A stretch of 64,000 nt of DNA from positions 1 through 64,000 of the forward strand of contig NZ_JACARO010000015.1 in assembly GCF_013386585.1 (NCBI RefSeq), read 5' to 3'. Made by a program: the position numbers and the translations under genes. Shown piece after piece: positions 46,295 to 55,290 of the stretch (position 1 is the first letter of the stretch; every line of letters starts with the position of its first letter). The stretch comes from Pseudomonas sp. P7548. GTDB lineage: Bacteria > Pseudomonadota > Gammaproteobacteria > Pseudomonadales > Pseudomonadaceae. A model generated the notes under the pieces. It was not told the origin of the DNA. It saw nothing but the letters and a program-made list of their open reading frames with translations, and searched no databases.

Positions 46295-47518
46295 ATGGAC
46301 ATGCGCGCAGATGTGCTGATTGTCGGGGCCGGAATGGTCGGGAGCGCCCTGGCGCTGGCGTTGCAGGGCAGTGGCCTGCAGGTGCTGCTGCTCGACGGCA
46401 GCCCGCTGAGCGTCAAGCCATTCGACCGCCAGGCCGCATTCGAACCGCGCGTGAGCGCCTTGTCGGCCGCCAGCCAGCGTATTCTGGAGCGCCTGGGCGT
46501 GTGGGACGGCATCGTCTCGCGTCGCGCCAGCCCTTACGGCGAGATGCAAGTGTGGGACGGCAGTGGCACCGGGCAGATCCACTTTTCGGCGGCCAGCGTG
46601 CATGCCGAGGTGCTCGGGCATATCGTCGAGAACCGTGTGGTGCAGGACGCTTTGCTCGACCGCCTGCACGATTGCGACCTGGGCCTGCTGGCCAATGCAC
46701 GCCTGGAGCAGATGCGTCGCTCCGGCGATGACTGGTTGCTGACCCTGGCCGACGGCCGCACATTGCGCGCACCCCTGGTGATTGCCGCCGATGGTGCCAA
46801 CTCCGCCGTGCGCCGCCTGACCGGCACCGCGACCCGCGAGTGGGATTACCTGCACAACGCTATCGTCACCAGCGTGCGCAGCAGCCAGCCGCATCAGCGC
46901 ACGGCCTGGCAACGCTTTACCGACACCGGCCCACTGGCGTTTTTGCCGTTGGTGCGCGATGGGCAAGAGGATTGGTGCTCGATCGTCTGGTCCACCACGC
47001 CGGCTGAATCCGAGCGCTTGATGGCGCTGAATGATGAAGGCTTCTGTCGTGAGCTGGAGCGCGCCTTTGAGGGGCGGTTGGGAACAGTGATCAGCGCCGA
47101 CCCGCGCGTTTGTGTGCCATTGCGTCAGCGTCATGCCAAGCGCTATGTGGCCGAAGGCCTGGCATTGATCGGCGACGCGGCCCACGTGATCCATCCGCTG
47201 GCCGGGCAGGGCGTGAACCTGGGCTTTCTCGACGCGGCGACCTTGGCTGAGGTGCTGCTCTCGGCGGCTGAACGCGGCGAACGCCTGGCGGATGTGAAAG
47301 TGCTGAGTCGCTACGAGCGCCGGCGCATGCCCCACAACCTGGCCTTGATGGCGGCGATGGAAGGTTTCGAGCGACTGTTCCAGGCCGACCAACTGCCGCT
47401 GCGCTGGTTGCGCAACGCCGGCTTGAAGATGGTCGACCAGATGCCCGAAGCCAAGGCCGTCTTCGTACGCCAAGCGCTCGGCCTAAGCGGCGACCTCCCC
47501 GACCTCGCCCAACCCTGA
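46295..47518 (+). CDS. ubiI: FAD-dependent ubiquinone hydroxylase (UbiI/VisC-like)
   Basis: This 407-residue FAD monooxygenase is a paralogue of UbiH. ADVLIVGAGMVGSALALAL, VIAADGANSAVRRLTG and GDAAHVIHPLAGQGVNLGFLDA are the three FAD/NAD(P)H motifs. In E. coli the gene following ubiH encodes UbiI (VisC), the C5 hydroxylase, which fits this position; assignment among UbiI/F-type enzymes is not certain. It ends the operon; a REPIN follows. Confidence 0.85.
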   Translation: MDMRADVLIVGAGMVGSALALALQGSGLQVLLLDGSPLSVKPFDRQAAFEPRVSALSAASQRILERLGVWDGIVSRRASPYGEMQVWDGSGTGQIHFSAASVHAEVLGHIVENRVVQDALLDRLHDCDLGLLANARLEQMRRSGDDWLLTLADGRTLRAPLVIAADGANSAVRRLTGTATREWDYLHNAIVTSVRSSQPHQRTAWQRFTDTGPLAFLPLVRDGQEDWCSIVWSTTPAESERLMALNDEGFCRELERAFEGRLGTVISADPRVCVPLRQRHAKRYVAEGLALIGDAAHVIHPLAGQGVNLGFLDAATLAEVLLSAAERGERLADVKVLSRYERRRMPHNLALMAAMEGFERLFQADQLPLRWLRNAGLKMVDQMPEAKAVFVRQALGLSGDLPDLAQP

Positions 47519-47535
47519 TTTGAAATACACCCTCC

Positions 47536-47624
47536 TGTGGGAGCGGGCTTGCTCGCGAAAGCGGAGTGTCAGCCACTGAATGTGTTGCTGATGTACCGCT
47601 TTCGCGAGCAAGCCCGCTCCCACA
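47536..47624. repeat. REPIN, GTGGGAGCGGGCTTGCTCGC type
   Basis: Inverted REP pair 18 bp after the ubiI stop, with a 38-bp centre. Confidence 0.92.
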
Positions 47625-47694
47625 AGGGAAGTCAGTCTCCGCACAAACTGTTATGCAACATCTGGTAACGCCTCCACCAAGCGCCACCAAATGT

Positions 47695-47715
47695 GAGTCC
47701 TTATCATTTGCCCAC
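47695..47715. promoter_or_regulatory. Possible Fur box before the iron SBP gene
   Basis: The stretch TGAGTCCTTATCATTTGCC contains TTATCATT, matching the right half of the Fur consensus, with about 11 of 19 positions agreeing overall. It lies 26-46 bp before the ATG. This is a weak candidate. Confidence 0.3.
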
Positions 47716-47740
47716 TTTTTGCAAATGAGAGACCGCACCC

Positions 47741-48745
47741 ATGTTGGCACCCAAGCGCCTCCTGACTGCCCTGGCACTCACCCTCATCGGCAGCACCTCC
47801 GTGCAGGCAGCCGACGAAGTCGTGGTCTACTCCTCACGCATCGACGAACTGATCAAGCCGGTGTTCGATGCCTACACCCAGAAGACCGGCGTTCAGGTGA
47901 AGTTCATCACCGACAAGGAAGCCCCGCTGATGCAGCGCATCAAGGCCGAGGGCGAAAATGCCACTGCCGACCTGCTGCTCACCGTGGATGCGGGCAACCT
48001 GTGGCAGGCCGAGCAGATGGGCATCCTGCAACCGTTCACGTCGGCCGTGATCGACAAGAACATCCCTCTGCAATACCGCTCTTCGAACCATGCCTGGACC
48101 GGCTTGAGCCTGCGTGCGCGGACCATCGCCTATTCCACCGACCGGGTGAAACCGGGTGACCTCACCACTTACGAAGCGCTGGCCGACAAACAGTGGGAAG
48201 GCCGCCTGTGCCTGCGCACGGCGAAAAAGGTCTACAACCAGTCGCTGACCGCCACCCTGATCGAAACCCATGGCGCGGCCAAGACCGAAGAAATCGTGAA
48301 GGGTTGGGTCAACAACCTGTCCACCGATGTATTTTCCGATGACATCGCGGTGCTTGAGGCGATCAACGCCGGGCAATGCGACGTAGGCATCGTCAACACC
48401 TACTACTACGGCCGCCTGCACAAGCAGAACCCGAACCTGGCGGTGAAGCTGTTCTGGCCGAACCAGGGCGACCGTGGCGTGCACGTGAACCTGTCGGGCA
48501 TCGGCCTGACCAAGCACGCGCCACACCCGGAAGCTGCCAAGGCGCTGGTGGAGTGGATGACCACGGCTGAAGCCCAGAAGATCTTTGCCGATGTGAACCA
48601 GGAATTTCCGGCCAACCCGGCCGTGCCGCCGTCGGCCGAAGTGGCGACCTGGGGCAAGTTCGTGGCGGACACCCTGCCGGTGGAAGTGGCGGGCAAACGC
48701 CAGGCTGAGGCCATCCGCTTGATGGATCGCGCCGGCTGGAACTAA
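47741..48745 (+). CDS. Iron(III) ABC transporter substrate-binding protein
   Basis: This 334-residue periplasmic protein has a signal peptide (cleavage near VQA) and the FbpA/FutA-type pattern: [37 protein letters not shown] and [14 protein letters not shown]. The adjacent Tyr residues are the expected Fe(III) ligands. It captures ferric iron for the permease encoded at 48911, which is separated from it by a REPIN. Confidence 0.94.
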   Translation: MLAPKRLLTALALTLIGSTSVQAADEVVVYSSRIDELIKPVFDAYTQKTGVQVKFITDKEAPLMQRIKAEGENATADLLLTVDAGNLWQAEQMGILQPFTSAVIDKNIPLQYRSSNHAWTGLSLRARTIAYSTDRVKPGDLTTYEALADKQWEGRLCLRTAKKVYNQSLTATLIETHGAAKTEEIVKGWVNNLSTDVFSDDIAVLEAINAGQCDVGIVNTYYYGRLHKQNPNLAVKLFWPNQGDRGVHVNLSGIGLTKHAPHPEAAKALVEWMTTAEAQKIFADVNQEFPANPAVPPSAEVATWGKFVADTLPVEVAGKRQAEAIRLMDRAGWN

Positions 48746-48774
48746 GTACAATCTGCAGGGCACTGCAGTGCTGA

Positions 48775-48865
48775 ATGTGGGAGCGGGCTTGCTCGCGAAG
48801 GCGTCGTGTCAGTCGATACATGTGTGACTGATACACCGCCTTCGCGAGCAAGCCCGCTCCCACAT
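48775..48865. repeat. REPIN inside the iron transporter operon
   Basis: An inverted REP pair of the GTGGGAGCGGGCTTGCTCGC type lies between two same-strand genes, 30 bp after the SBP stop and 46 bp before the permease start. This is the only REPIN of the window inside an apparent operon. Confidence 0.92.
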
Positions 48866-48910
48866 TTGGATTGTGGTGACATCCTGATATCTATTCACTG
48901 AGAACTGACT

Positions 48911-50527
48911 TTGGCTCACCCCGCCCAACGCCGCTGGTACCTGCCGGTCTTCACCGCCGCCGCCCTGGTGCTGCTGCCGCTGAGTGTGCTGTTGCTGTCC
49001 TGGCAAAGTATCGATGCGCAAATCTGGTCCCACCTCTGGGACACCCAGATGCCGCGCCTGCTGGGCAACACCCTGACGTTGGTACTTGGCGTCGGCGTCG
49101 GTGTGACCCTCCTCGGCGTGAGCCTGGCCTGGCTCACCAGCCTTTGCGAATTCCCCGGGCGACGCTGGCTCGATTGGGCGCTGATGCTGCCGTTCGCCAT
49201 CCCGGCCTATGTGCTGGCGTTTGTCTTCGTCGGCCTGCTGGATTTTGCCGGCCCCGTGCAAACCCTGCTGCGCGAATGGTTCGGCACAGGCCTGCGCCTG
49301 CCACGGGTGCGCTCCACCAGTGGCGTGATCATCGTGCTGGTGCTGGTGTTTTACCCCTATGTCTACCTGCTGGCGCGCACGGCGTTCCTGGCCCAGGGCA
49401 AAGGCTTGATGGAAGCGGCACGGGTGCTCGGGCAATCACCGTGGCGAGCGTTCTGGCACGTGGCCTTGCCCATGGCGCGACCCGCCATCGGAGCTGGCGT
49501 GGCCTTGGCCCTGATGGAGACTCTGGCGGATTTCGGCGCGGTCTCGGTGTTCAATTTCGATACGTTCACCACGGCGATCTACAAGACCTGGTACGGCTTT
49601 TTCAGCCTGTCGAGTGCGGCGCAGTTGGCCAGCCTGCTGCTGCTGGTGGTGATGCTGGTGCTCTATGGCGAGCGCCGTGCACGAGGAGCCAGCCGGCCGA
49701 GCAACGAGCGGCCACGGGGCAAGGCGTTGTATCACCTGCGCGGGTTCAAGGCCGCTGCCGCGAGCACCTGGTGCGGCCTGGTGTTCGCCTGCGCCTTTAT
49801 CATCCCGATGGTGCAATTGGTCGCCTGGTTCTGGCAGCGCGGCAGGTTCGATCTGGATGAGCGCTATTCGGGCCTGATCCTTCACACCCTGTACCTGGGC
49901 GGCATCGCCGCGCTGATCACGGTCAGCGTGGCGTTGATACTGGCCTTTGCCAACCGGCTGGCACCGACCCGGGCGATCCGCTCCGGTATCAGCCTGGCCA
50001 ACGTCGGCTATGCGTTGCCGGGCTCGGTGCTGGCGGTGTCGATCATGCTGGCGTTCAGTTACCTGGACCGTGAGCTGGTGGTGCCGCTTTCCGGTTGGCT
50101 CGGTGGTGCAGGCAAGCCGCTGTTACTGGGCAGCCTGTCGGCGCTGGTACTGGCGTATCTGGTGCGCTTCCTGGCGGTGGCCTATGGGCCGCTGGAAAAC
50201 AGCCTGGCGCGCATCCGGCCGTCATTACCGGAAGCCGCGCGCAGCCTTGGCGTGAGCGGGCCACGACTGTTTTGCAAAGTGTATCTGCCGTTATTGCTGC
50301 CGGGGACCCTGAGCGCCGCGTTGCTGGTGTTCGTGGACGTGCTCAAGGAAATGCCCGCCACCTTGCTGATGCGCCCATTCGGCTGGGACACCTTGGCGGT
50401 TCGTATCTTTGAAATGACCAGCGAAGGCGAGTGGGCAAGGGCTTCGCTGCCGGCGTTGACGCTGGTGTTGGTGGGCCTGTTGCCAGTGATCGGGCTGATC
50501 CGTCGCTCCGCACGGCAAATCGGTTAG
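48911..50527 (+). CDS. Iron(III) ABC transporter permease
   Basis: This 538-residue FbpB-type permease has two fused six-helix halves. EAA loops are at GKGLMEAARVLGQSPWRAFWHVALPMAR and SLPEAARSLGVSGPRLFCKVYLPLLL. The start appears to be TTG at 48911, as no ATG gives the expected N-terminus MAHPAQRRWYLPVFTAA. No ATPase gene (fbpC) is in the window, so the partner must be elsewhere. It probably transports ferric iron with the SBP at 47741. Confidence 0.93.
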   Translation: MAHPAQRRWYLPVFTAAALVLLPLSVLLLSWQSIDAQIWSHLWDTQMPRLLGNTLTLVLGVGVGVTLLGVSLAWLTSLCEFPGRRWLDWALMLPFAIPAYVLAFVFVGLLDFAGPVQTLLREWFGTGLRLPRVRSTSGVIIVLVLVFYPYVYLLARTAFLAQGKGLMEAARVLGQSPWRAFWHVALPMARPAIGAGVALALMETLADFGAVSVFNFDTFTTAIYKTWYGFFSLSSAAQLASLLLLVVMLVLYGERRARGASRPSNERPRGKALYHLRGFKAAAASTWCGLVFACAFIIPMVQLVAWFWQRGRFDLDERYSGLILHTLYLGGIAALITVSVALILAFANRLAPTRAIRSGISLANVGYALPGSVLAVSIMLAFSYLDRELVVPLSGWLGGAGKPLLLGSLSALVLAYLVRFLAVAYGPLENSLARIRPSLPEAARSLGVSGPRLFCKVYLPLLLPGTLSAALLVFVDVLKEMPATLLMRPFGWDTLAVRIFEMTSEGEWARASLPALTLVLVGLLPVIGLIRRSARQIG

Positions 50528-50683
50528 GTGCCAGTCCTACGGCTTGCGGCTACAATGCGCGGCATTCGGTGCGGTCCGTCTTTCGGATCGAGTCGCTGTG
50601 TGTGGCTGCGGGCCTTGTAATTCAAGGTCTCCAGCGCAAATGGCAACTCTGCGCACCTTCGCCAAGCCCGGAAGGAGAAACCC

Positions 50684-51766
50684 ATGGGACAGCGTACGCC
50701 TCTGTATGACCTGCATCTCGCCCTCGGCGCGAAAATGGTCGATTTTGGCGGTTGGGATATGCCTCTGCATTACGGCTCGCAAGTTGAAGAGCACCATCAG
50801 GTGCGACGCGACTGCGGGGTGTTCGATGTATCTCATATGACCGTGATCGATATCACAGGCCCCCAGGCCAAGGAATGGCTCCAGCACTTGCTGGCCAATG
50901 ATGTGGATCGTTTGCATGGCTGCGGCCGTGCGCTCTACAGCGCCATGCTCAACGAGCGGGGCGGCGTGGTGGACGACATGATCGTCTACCGAACCGACGA
51001 CGGTTACCGGCTGGTGGTCAACGCGGCCACCCGCGACCAGGACATGGCCTGGATGCAGGCGCAACTGGGCAGCTACCAGGTGCAACTGCATGAGCGGCCC
51101 GAATTGGCCATGCTCGCCATTCAAGGCCCTCACGCCCGGCAGAAGATTGCCGAGCTGGTCACCCAATCGCGCAGCACCTTGATCCACCAGCTCAAGCCTT
51201 TCGAAGGCCAGGCCGACGGCGACTGGTTTATTGCCCGCACGGGCTATACCGGCGAAGACGGCCTGGAAATTGTACTGCCTGCCGATCAGGCCCCTGGTTT
51301 TTTCAACGACCTGGTGGGGGCTGGCATTTCACCTATCGGCCTTGGCGCGCGCGACACCCTGCGCCTGGAGGCCGGTATGAATCTGTACGGCCAGGACATT
51401 CACCAGGACGTGTCGCCGCTGGCGGCGAACATGGCCTGGAGCATTGCCTGGGAACCCGCCGAGCGAGACTTCATTGGTCGTGCCGCGCTGGAAGCGGAAA
51501 AAGCGGCCGGGGTGCGGTTCAAACTGGTGGGGCTGGTACTGGAAGAGCGCGGGGTTTTACGTGCCCACCAGGTGGTTCGTATCGCCAATGTTGGCGAAGG
51601 GGAGATCACCAGTGGTAGTTTCTCTCCTACGCTGAGCAAATCCATTGCCCTGGCGCGCGTACCGACGGCAACTGCCGATCGGGCCGAAGTGGAAATCCGC
51701 GGCAAGTGGTACCCGGTTCGAGTGGTCAAACCGACCTTCGTGCGCCATGGCAAAACCTTGATCTAA
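50684..51766 (+). CDS. gcvT: Glycine cleavage system T protein
   Basis: This 360-residue aminomethyltransferase moves the methylene of the lipoate-bound intermediate to tetrahydrofolate. [26 protein letters not shown] N-terminus and [20 protein letters not shown] are diagnostic. ATG 50684 follows AAGGAG. A 5' region of 156 bp has no recognisable glycine riboswitch. gcvH is 53 bp downstream. Confidence 0.97.
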   Translation: MGQRTPLYDLHLALGAKMVDFGGWDMPLHYGSQVEEHHQVRRDCGVFDVSHMTVIDITGPQAKEWLQHLLANDVDRLHGCGRALYSAMLNERGGVVDDMIVYRTDDGYRLVVNAATRDQDMAWMQAQLGSYQVQLHERPELAMLAIQGPHARQKIAELVTQSRSTLIHQLKPFEGQADGDWFIARTGYTGEDGLEIVLPADQAPGFFNDLVGAGISPIGLGARDTLRLEAGMNLYGQDIHQDVSPLAANMAWSIAWEPAERDFIGRAALEAEKAAGVRFKLVGLVLEERGVLRAHQVVRIANVGEGEITSGSFSPTLSKSIALARVPTATADRAEVEIRGKWYPVRVVKPTFVRHGKTLI

Positions 51767-51819
51767 CCTATTTCCGGCAGGCCAAAGGCCGCTGACATTT
51801 CTTCTTGAGGACACAGACT

Positions 51820-52203
51820 ATGAGCGATATCCCTGCCGACCTGCGTTTTGCCGAAAGTCACGAATGGGCCCGTCTGGAAGCTGACGGCACAGTGACCGTC
51901 GGTATCTCCGACCATGCCCAGGAAGCGTTGGGTGACGTGGTGTTCGTTGAGCTGACCGAAGTCGGCAACGTGTTTGCCGCAGCTGACCAGGCGGGTGTGG
52001 TTGAATCGGTGAAAGCCGCGTCGGATATCTACTCGCCAATCGCTGGCGAAGTGATTGCGGTGAACGAAGCCCTGAGCGGTGAGCCAGAGCTGTTGAACTC
52101 CGATCCTTACGGTGCGTGGATCTTCAAGCTCAAGCCGAGTAACCCGGCTGACCTGGAAAAACTGCTGGATGCGGCTGGCTACAAAGCCGCCATCGGCGAG
52201 TAA
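51820..52203 (+). CDS. gcvH: Glycine cleavage system H protein
   Basis: This 127-residue lipoyl carrier shows the lipoyl domain with [19 protein letters not shown]; the lipoylated Lys is about residue 65. ATG 51820 follows TGAGGA. It works with GcvT, GcvP and dihydrolipoamide dehydrogenase. gcvP is not next to it in this window. Confidence 0.97.
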   Translation: MSDIPADLRFAESHEWARLEADGTVTVGISDHAQEALGDVVFVELTEVGNVFAAADQAGVVESVKAASDIYSPIAGEVIAVNEALSGEPELLNSDPYGAWIFKLKPSNPADLEKLLDAAGYKAAIGE

Positions 52204-52215
52204 CACCGCAATCTA

Positions 52216-52301
52216 CTGTAGGAGCCGGCTTGCCGGCGATGGCGGCCTCAGGTTCGCTGCAAAGCTTGAGGGCCTCATCGCCGGCAAGCCGGCTCCTACA
52301 G
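52216..52301. repeat. REPIN, GTAGGAGCCGGCTTGCCGGC type
   Basis: The inverted REP pair (CTGTAGGAGCCGGCTTGCCG and complement) is the only copy of this subtype in the window. It ends 2 bp from the stop of the DegT gene. Confidence 0.92.
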
Positions 52302-52303
52302 GG

Positions 52304-53443
52304 TCAGCGTTTCAATACCGCTTTTACGGCCGCCACCGACCGCTCCACATCCGCTTCTGTCATGGCCGTGAACATCGGCAATGACACGATCAAGCGCCCC
52401 ACCTTCTCCGCGACCGGGAACATGCCTTCCTTGAACCCCTGTGCCCGATAAAGGCTCAGCAGGTGGATGGGCGGGTAGTGGTAGCCGATGCCCACGCCGT
52501 GAGCTTGCATCTGTTCCATGAAGGTTGCACGGGCGGGCAGGCCATCCTGGCGTTCCGGCAGCACCAGCTGAAACAGGTGCCAGTTGCTGTTTTCGAAGTC
52601 CGCCGGCGGCAGTTGCGCGCCGTATTGCTCTTCGAAGTCACTGCCAAAGCATTTGAAGTAGTGCCGCGCCAGGTTCTGGCGGTGAGCGGTGATCTTTTCG
52701 ATATGAGCGAACTGACCCAGGCCAATGGCGGCAGCGATGTCGGTCATGTTGAACTTGCCGCCCAGCACATCCACGTCCAGGCCATCGAAGCCGGTGCGGG
52801 TAACGCCCTGCAGGCGGTATTTTTCGGCCAGGCGGGCTTCTTCGGCGTTATTCAGCACCAGGCAGCCACCTTCGGACGACGTGATGTTCTTGTTGGCCTG
52901 GAAGCTGAACGACACGAAGTCGCCGGTGGCGCCAATGCGTTCGCCATCCCAGCTGGACCCCAGGGCTTGGGCAGCGTCTTCGACGATGCGCAGGTTGTAC
53001 TTGTTGGCCAGCGCGTAAAGCATCGGCATGTCCAACGGCAGGCCGGCCAGGTACACCGGAATGATTGCCTTGGTGCGCGGGGTAATCGCCGCTTCCACCT
53101 GGGCCAGGTCGATATTGCGGGTAACCGGGTCGATATCGGCAAACACCGGCGTGGCGCCCACTTCCAGAATCACGTTGGCCGTGGCAACCCACGAGATCGG
53201 TGTGGTGATCACTTCATCGCCAGGGCCGATACCCGCAATGCGCAGCGCAATTTCCATGGTGCAGGTGCCCGAGTTGAAGGTACGCACCGGGCGGCCACCA
53301 AAATACTCCGACAACTGCGCCTCGAAGGCCTGCACTTTCGGCCCGCTGGTGATCCAGCCTGAGCGCAATACATCACCGACCGCCGAGATGGTGGCTTCAT
53401 CAATGGTAGGTTTGGAAAACGGCAGAAAGGGCAATTGGCTCAT
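52304..53443 (-). CDS. DegT/DnrJ/EryC1/StrS aminotransferase (ArnB-like)
   Basis: This 379-residue PLP enzyme has LPFSKPTIDEATISAVGDVL, SGWITSGPKVQAFE and TPISWVATANVI near the N-terminus. VEDAAQALG is the PLP region and FSFQANKNITSSEGG holds the Schiff-base Lys. The similarity is to ArnB/VioA-type nucleotide-sugar aminotransferases. No other sugar genes are around it, so its substrate is unknown. An AT-rich region and a terminator separate it from its upstream neighbour. Confidence 0.92.
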   Translation of the reverse strand: MSQLPFLPFSKPTIDEATISAVGDVLRSGWITSGPKVQAFEAQLSEYFGGRPVRTFNSGTCTMEIALRIAGIGPGDEVITTPISWVATANVILEVGATPVFADIDPVTRNIDLAQVEAAITPRTKAIIPVYLAGLPLDMPMLYALANKYNLRIVEDAAQALGSSWDGERIGATGDFVSFSFQANKNITSSEGGCLVLNNAEEARLAEKYRLQGVTRTGFDGLDVDVLGGKFNMTDIAAAIGLGQFAHIEKITAHRQNLARHYFKCFGSDFEEQYGAQLPPADFENSNWHLFQLVLPERQDGLPARATFMEQMQAHGVGIGYHYPPIHLLSLYRAQGFKEGMFPVAEKVGRLIVSLPMFTAMTEADVERSVAAVKAVLKR

Positions 53444-53562
53444 AACGACGAAGGCATCCGTTTCAGATTGGCGATGAGTGAGGGGCGTATCAGTATCAGC
53501 ATGGTTACACGGCTCGACTGAATATAGCCTGTCACCTGTGAATGAATCGTCATCGGTTGGGC

Positions 53563-53590
53563 AAAAAAATGCCGCTTCAACAGCGGCATT
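53563..53590 (-). terminator. Terminator after the outer membrane protein gene
   Basis: Read on the minus strand, AATGCCGCTG-TTGAA-GCGGCAT is a GC stem followed by TTTTTTT, 13 bp after the stop of the gene at 53603. Confidence 0.9.
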
Positions 53591-53602
53591 CTCAGCGGGT
53601 AT

Positions 53603-54268
53603 TCAGAAGGCGTAACGCGCTTCCAGAAACACATTTTGTTCCTTGAGCTTACCCTTGAGCTGCTCATCCCGCGCATTCACCCGGTTTGCGAAGGTGTTGT
53701 AGCCGGTTTCAATATCGCCCATCGCGATATAACGATAACCAACCCCCAGTGTGATTGGCTCACTGACCTTGGCTTCCAGCCCCATACCTACGCTGTAGGC
53801 AAGGTTGTGTTGGTGATTATTGGCAAAGCGACGGGTCTCGTTGGTTTGATAGCCTTCGCTTTCAATGCGAGCGATACCCACACCGGCCATACCGTAGAAC
53901 GACAACCATGGGTTGATCGGGATGTCTTTATAGCCGTTGAGCATCAAGCGTTGGCTATGGACGTGCAGGCTGTTGACGTTGGCATTAAAGGGGGCCCAGT
54001 AGGATTTGAATGTCGAGTTGTTCGGCATTGTGTATTCCCCTTCCAGTCGCCAGCCATTCTCAAAGGCATAACCCGCGGCGAAAGAGGCCACGAATGACTT
54101 GCTGCTGTCCGGGGCGTCCACCCGGTCAGTCACGCGAGGGCTAGTGAGCAGCGAACTGGAAAGGTTCTGACGGGCGTTATTGAATTTGGCTGATCCGTAC
54201 CAGGTTTCTGCCTGGGCGTAGGGGGTAGCGAAGACAGAGAGCAGCAGCGCGTAGGCAATCTTTTGCAT
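53603..54268 (-). CDS. Outer membrane beta-barrel protein
   Basis: This 221-residue exported protein has a signal peptide ending at AQA and an eight-strand barrel pattern of the OmpW/Ail type: SFVASFAAGYAFENGWRLEGEYT, LSFYGMAGVGIARIE, LGVGYRYIAMGDIET and terminal FLEARYAF, which ends in Phe. It is a single gene with its own terminator. It is lower in GC than its neighbours. Function not recognised. Confidence 0.85.
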   Translation of the reverse strand: MQKIAYALLLSVFATPYAQAETWYGSAKFNNARQNLSSSLLTSPRVTDRVDAPDSSKSFVASFAAGYAFENGWRLEGEYTMPNNSTFKSYWAPFNANVNSLHVHSQRLMLNGYKDIPINPWLSFYGMAGVGIARIESEGYQTNETRRFANNHQHNLAYSVGMGLEAKVSEPITLGVGYRYIAMGDIETGYNTFANRVNARDEQLKGKLKEQNVFLEARYAF

Positions 54269-54410
54269 GGGCAGTGATTCGCTTTATTTAAAAGGAATCC
54301 TTAGCTTGTTGCCTGGCAGGATGAGGCTCGACAGGACTTTTCTGTAGTCAGCTGCGAAAGCAGGAACGCTTACGTAGTGCTTAGCGGCGAAGACCGTAGG
54401 AATTGAAGGC

Positions 54411-54444
54411 AAAAAAATACCGCTGTTTAAAGCGGTATTTTTTA
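54411..54444 (-). terminator. Terminator after the DUF2388 gene
   Basis: AAAAAATACCGCT-TTAAAC-AGCGGTATTTTTTT (minus strand) lies 12 bp after the DUF2388 stop. The A and T runs on both sides make it bidirectional. Confidence 0.92.
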
Positions 54445-54455
54445 TAAAGCTCGAG

Positions 54456-54770
54456 TTATTCGGTCACAGCGTTTTTTGCGAGGATGGCGTTGGCCAGCTC
54501 CATATCCGTGGCCTGCAGACCCGGGTTGTCGGCGCGAACCTTTTGCATGGCTGCTTCCAAGTACGGGCCACGAATGCCGCCGTCGCTGGCAACGAAGCTG
54601 CCGGCGTCGTCCTGGGCGGCGACCACCAGCTTGTGGTCTTTGAAGGTCAGGTACGTCGAGCCGGTGGTGGCACCCGACGAGATGACGTTGCGCCAGAAGC
54701 TGTCGGCCATGGCTGAACCGACAGGGAGGGAAAGCACAGCGAGGGTTGCGACAGCATATTTAAGACGCAT
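54456..54770 (-). CDS. DUF2388 periplasmic protein
   Basis: This 104-residue protein has a signal peptide (cleavage near AMA) and the Pseudomonas DUF2388 pattern: SFWRNVISSGATTGSTYLTFKDHKLV, VAAQDDAGSFVASDGGIRGPYLEAA. The start at 54770 follows GGAG. Periplasmic; function unknown. Confidence 0.92.
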   Translation of the reverse strand: MRLKYAVATLAVLSLPVGSAMADSFWRNVISSGATTGSTYLTFKDHKLVVAAQDDAGSFVASDGGIRGPYLEAAMQKVRADNPGLQATDMELANAILAKNAVTE

Positions 54771-54839
54771 GATGGGTGACTCCGGGTGGGTTATCTGTAC
54801 TTTATGATTGTAGTAAGCCCGGCCGAGTTCCATCACTGA

Positions 54840-55286
54840 CTAAACAGTTTCAACTGTTAAAACCACGCCATTCTGACCAATCACCCGTACTTGAGCGCCT
54901 ACAGGGCTGTCCGGACCGGTTGCCATCCACACCCCATCACCGACTTTTATCTTGCCCCGGCCATCGACGATCGCCTGGTGCACCACGAAGACGCGCCCCA
55001 CCAGCTCCGAGCCGCGTTCGTTCAACCCCGGTTGGTCACTGGCCTTTGCGCTGCTGCGTTGGCGTTTCCACCAGTACACCGCCGTCAATATGGACAGCAC
55101 CGCGAACAACAGCAGTTGCCATTCCAGCCCGAGCGGCGGCACCAGGAACTTGATCACGCCCACGGCGGCGGCAGCGATGCCCATCCACAGCAGGTAACCG
55201 CCGGCCCCGAATACCTCCAGAATCAGCAGCACCGTGCCCAGTGCCAGCCAGTCCCAGAACGACAGGTGCTGCAGGAATTCCCACAT
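54840..55286 (-). CDS. NfeD family membrane protein
   Basis: This 148-residue protein has two to three membrane segments (LGTVLLILEVFGAGGYLLWMG; LLLFAVLSILTAVYWW) and a C-terminal OB-like NfeD domain (GVWMATGPDSPVGAQVRVIGQNG). NfeD proteins pair with SPFH/stomatin proteins. It follows the SPFH gene by 4 bp, so the two are cotranscribed. Confidence 0.94.
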   Translation of the reverse strand: MWEFLQHLSFWDWLALGTVLLILEVFGAGGYLLWMGIAAAAVGVIKFLVPPLGLEWQLLLFAVLSILTAVYWWKRQRSSAKASDQPGLNERGSELVGRVFVVHQAIVDGRGKIKVGDGVWMATGPDSPVGAQVRVIGQNGVVLTVETV

Positions 55287-55290
55287 GGCT

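Noticed and set aside
50528..50683. Glycine riboswitch before gcvT
   Set aside because: The region has small hairpins but none of the conserved glycine aptamer core sequences; no support.
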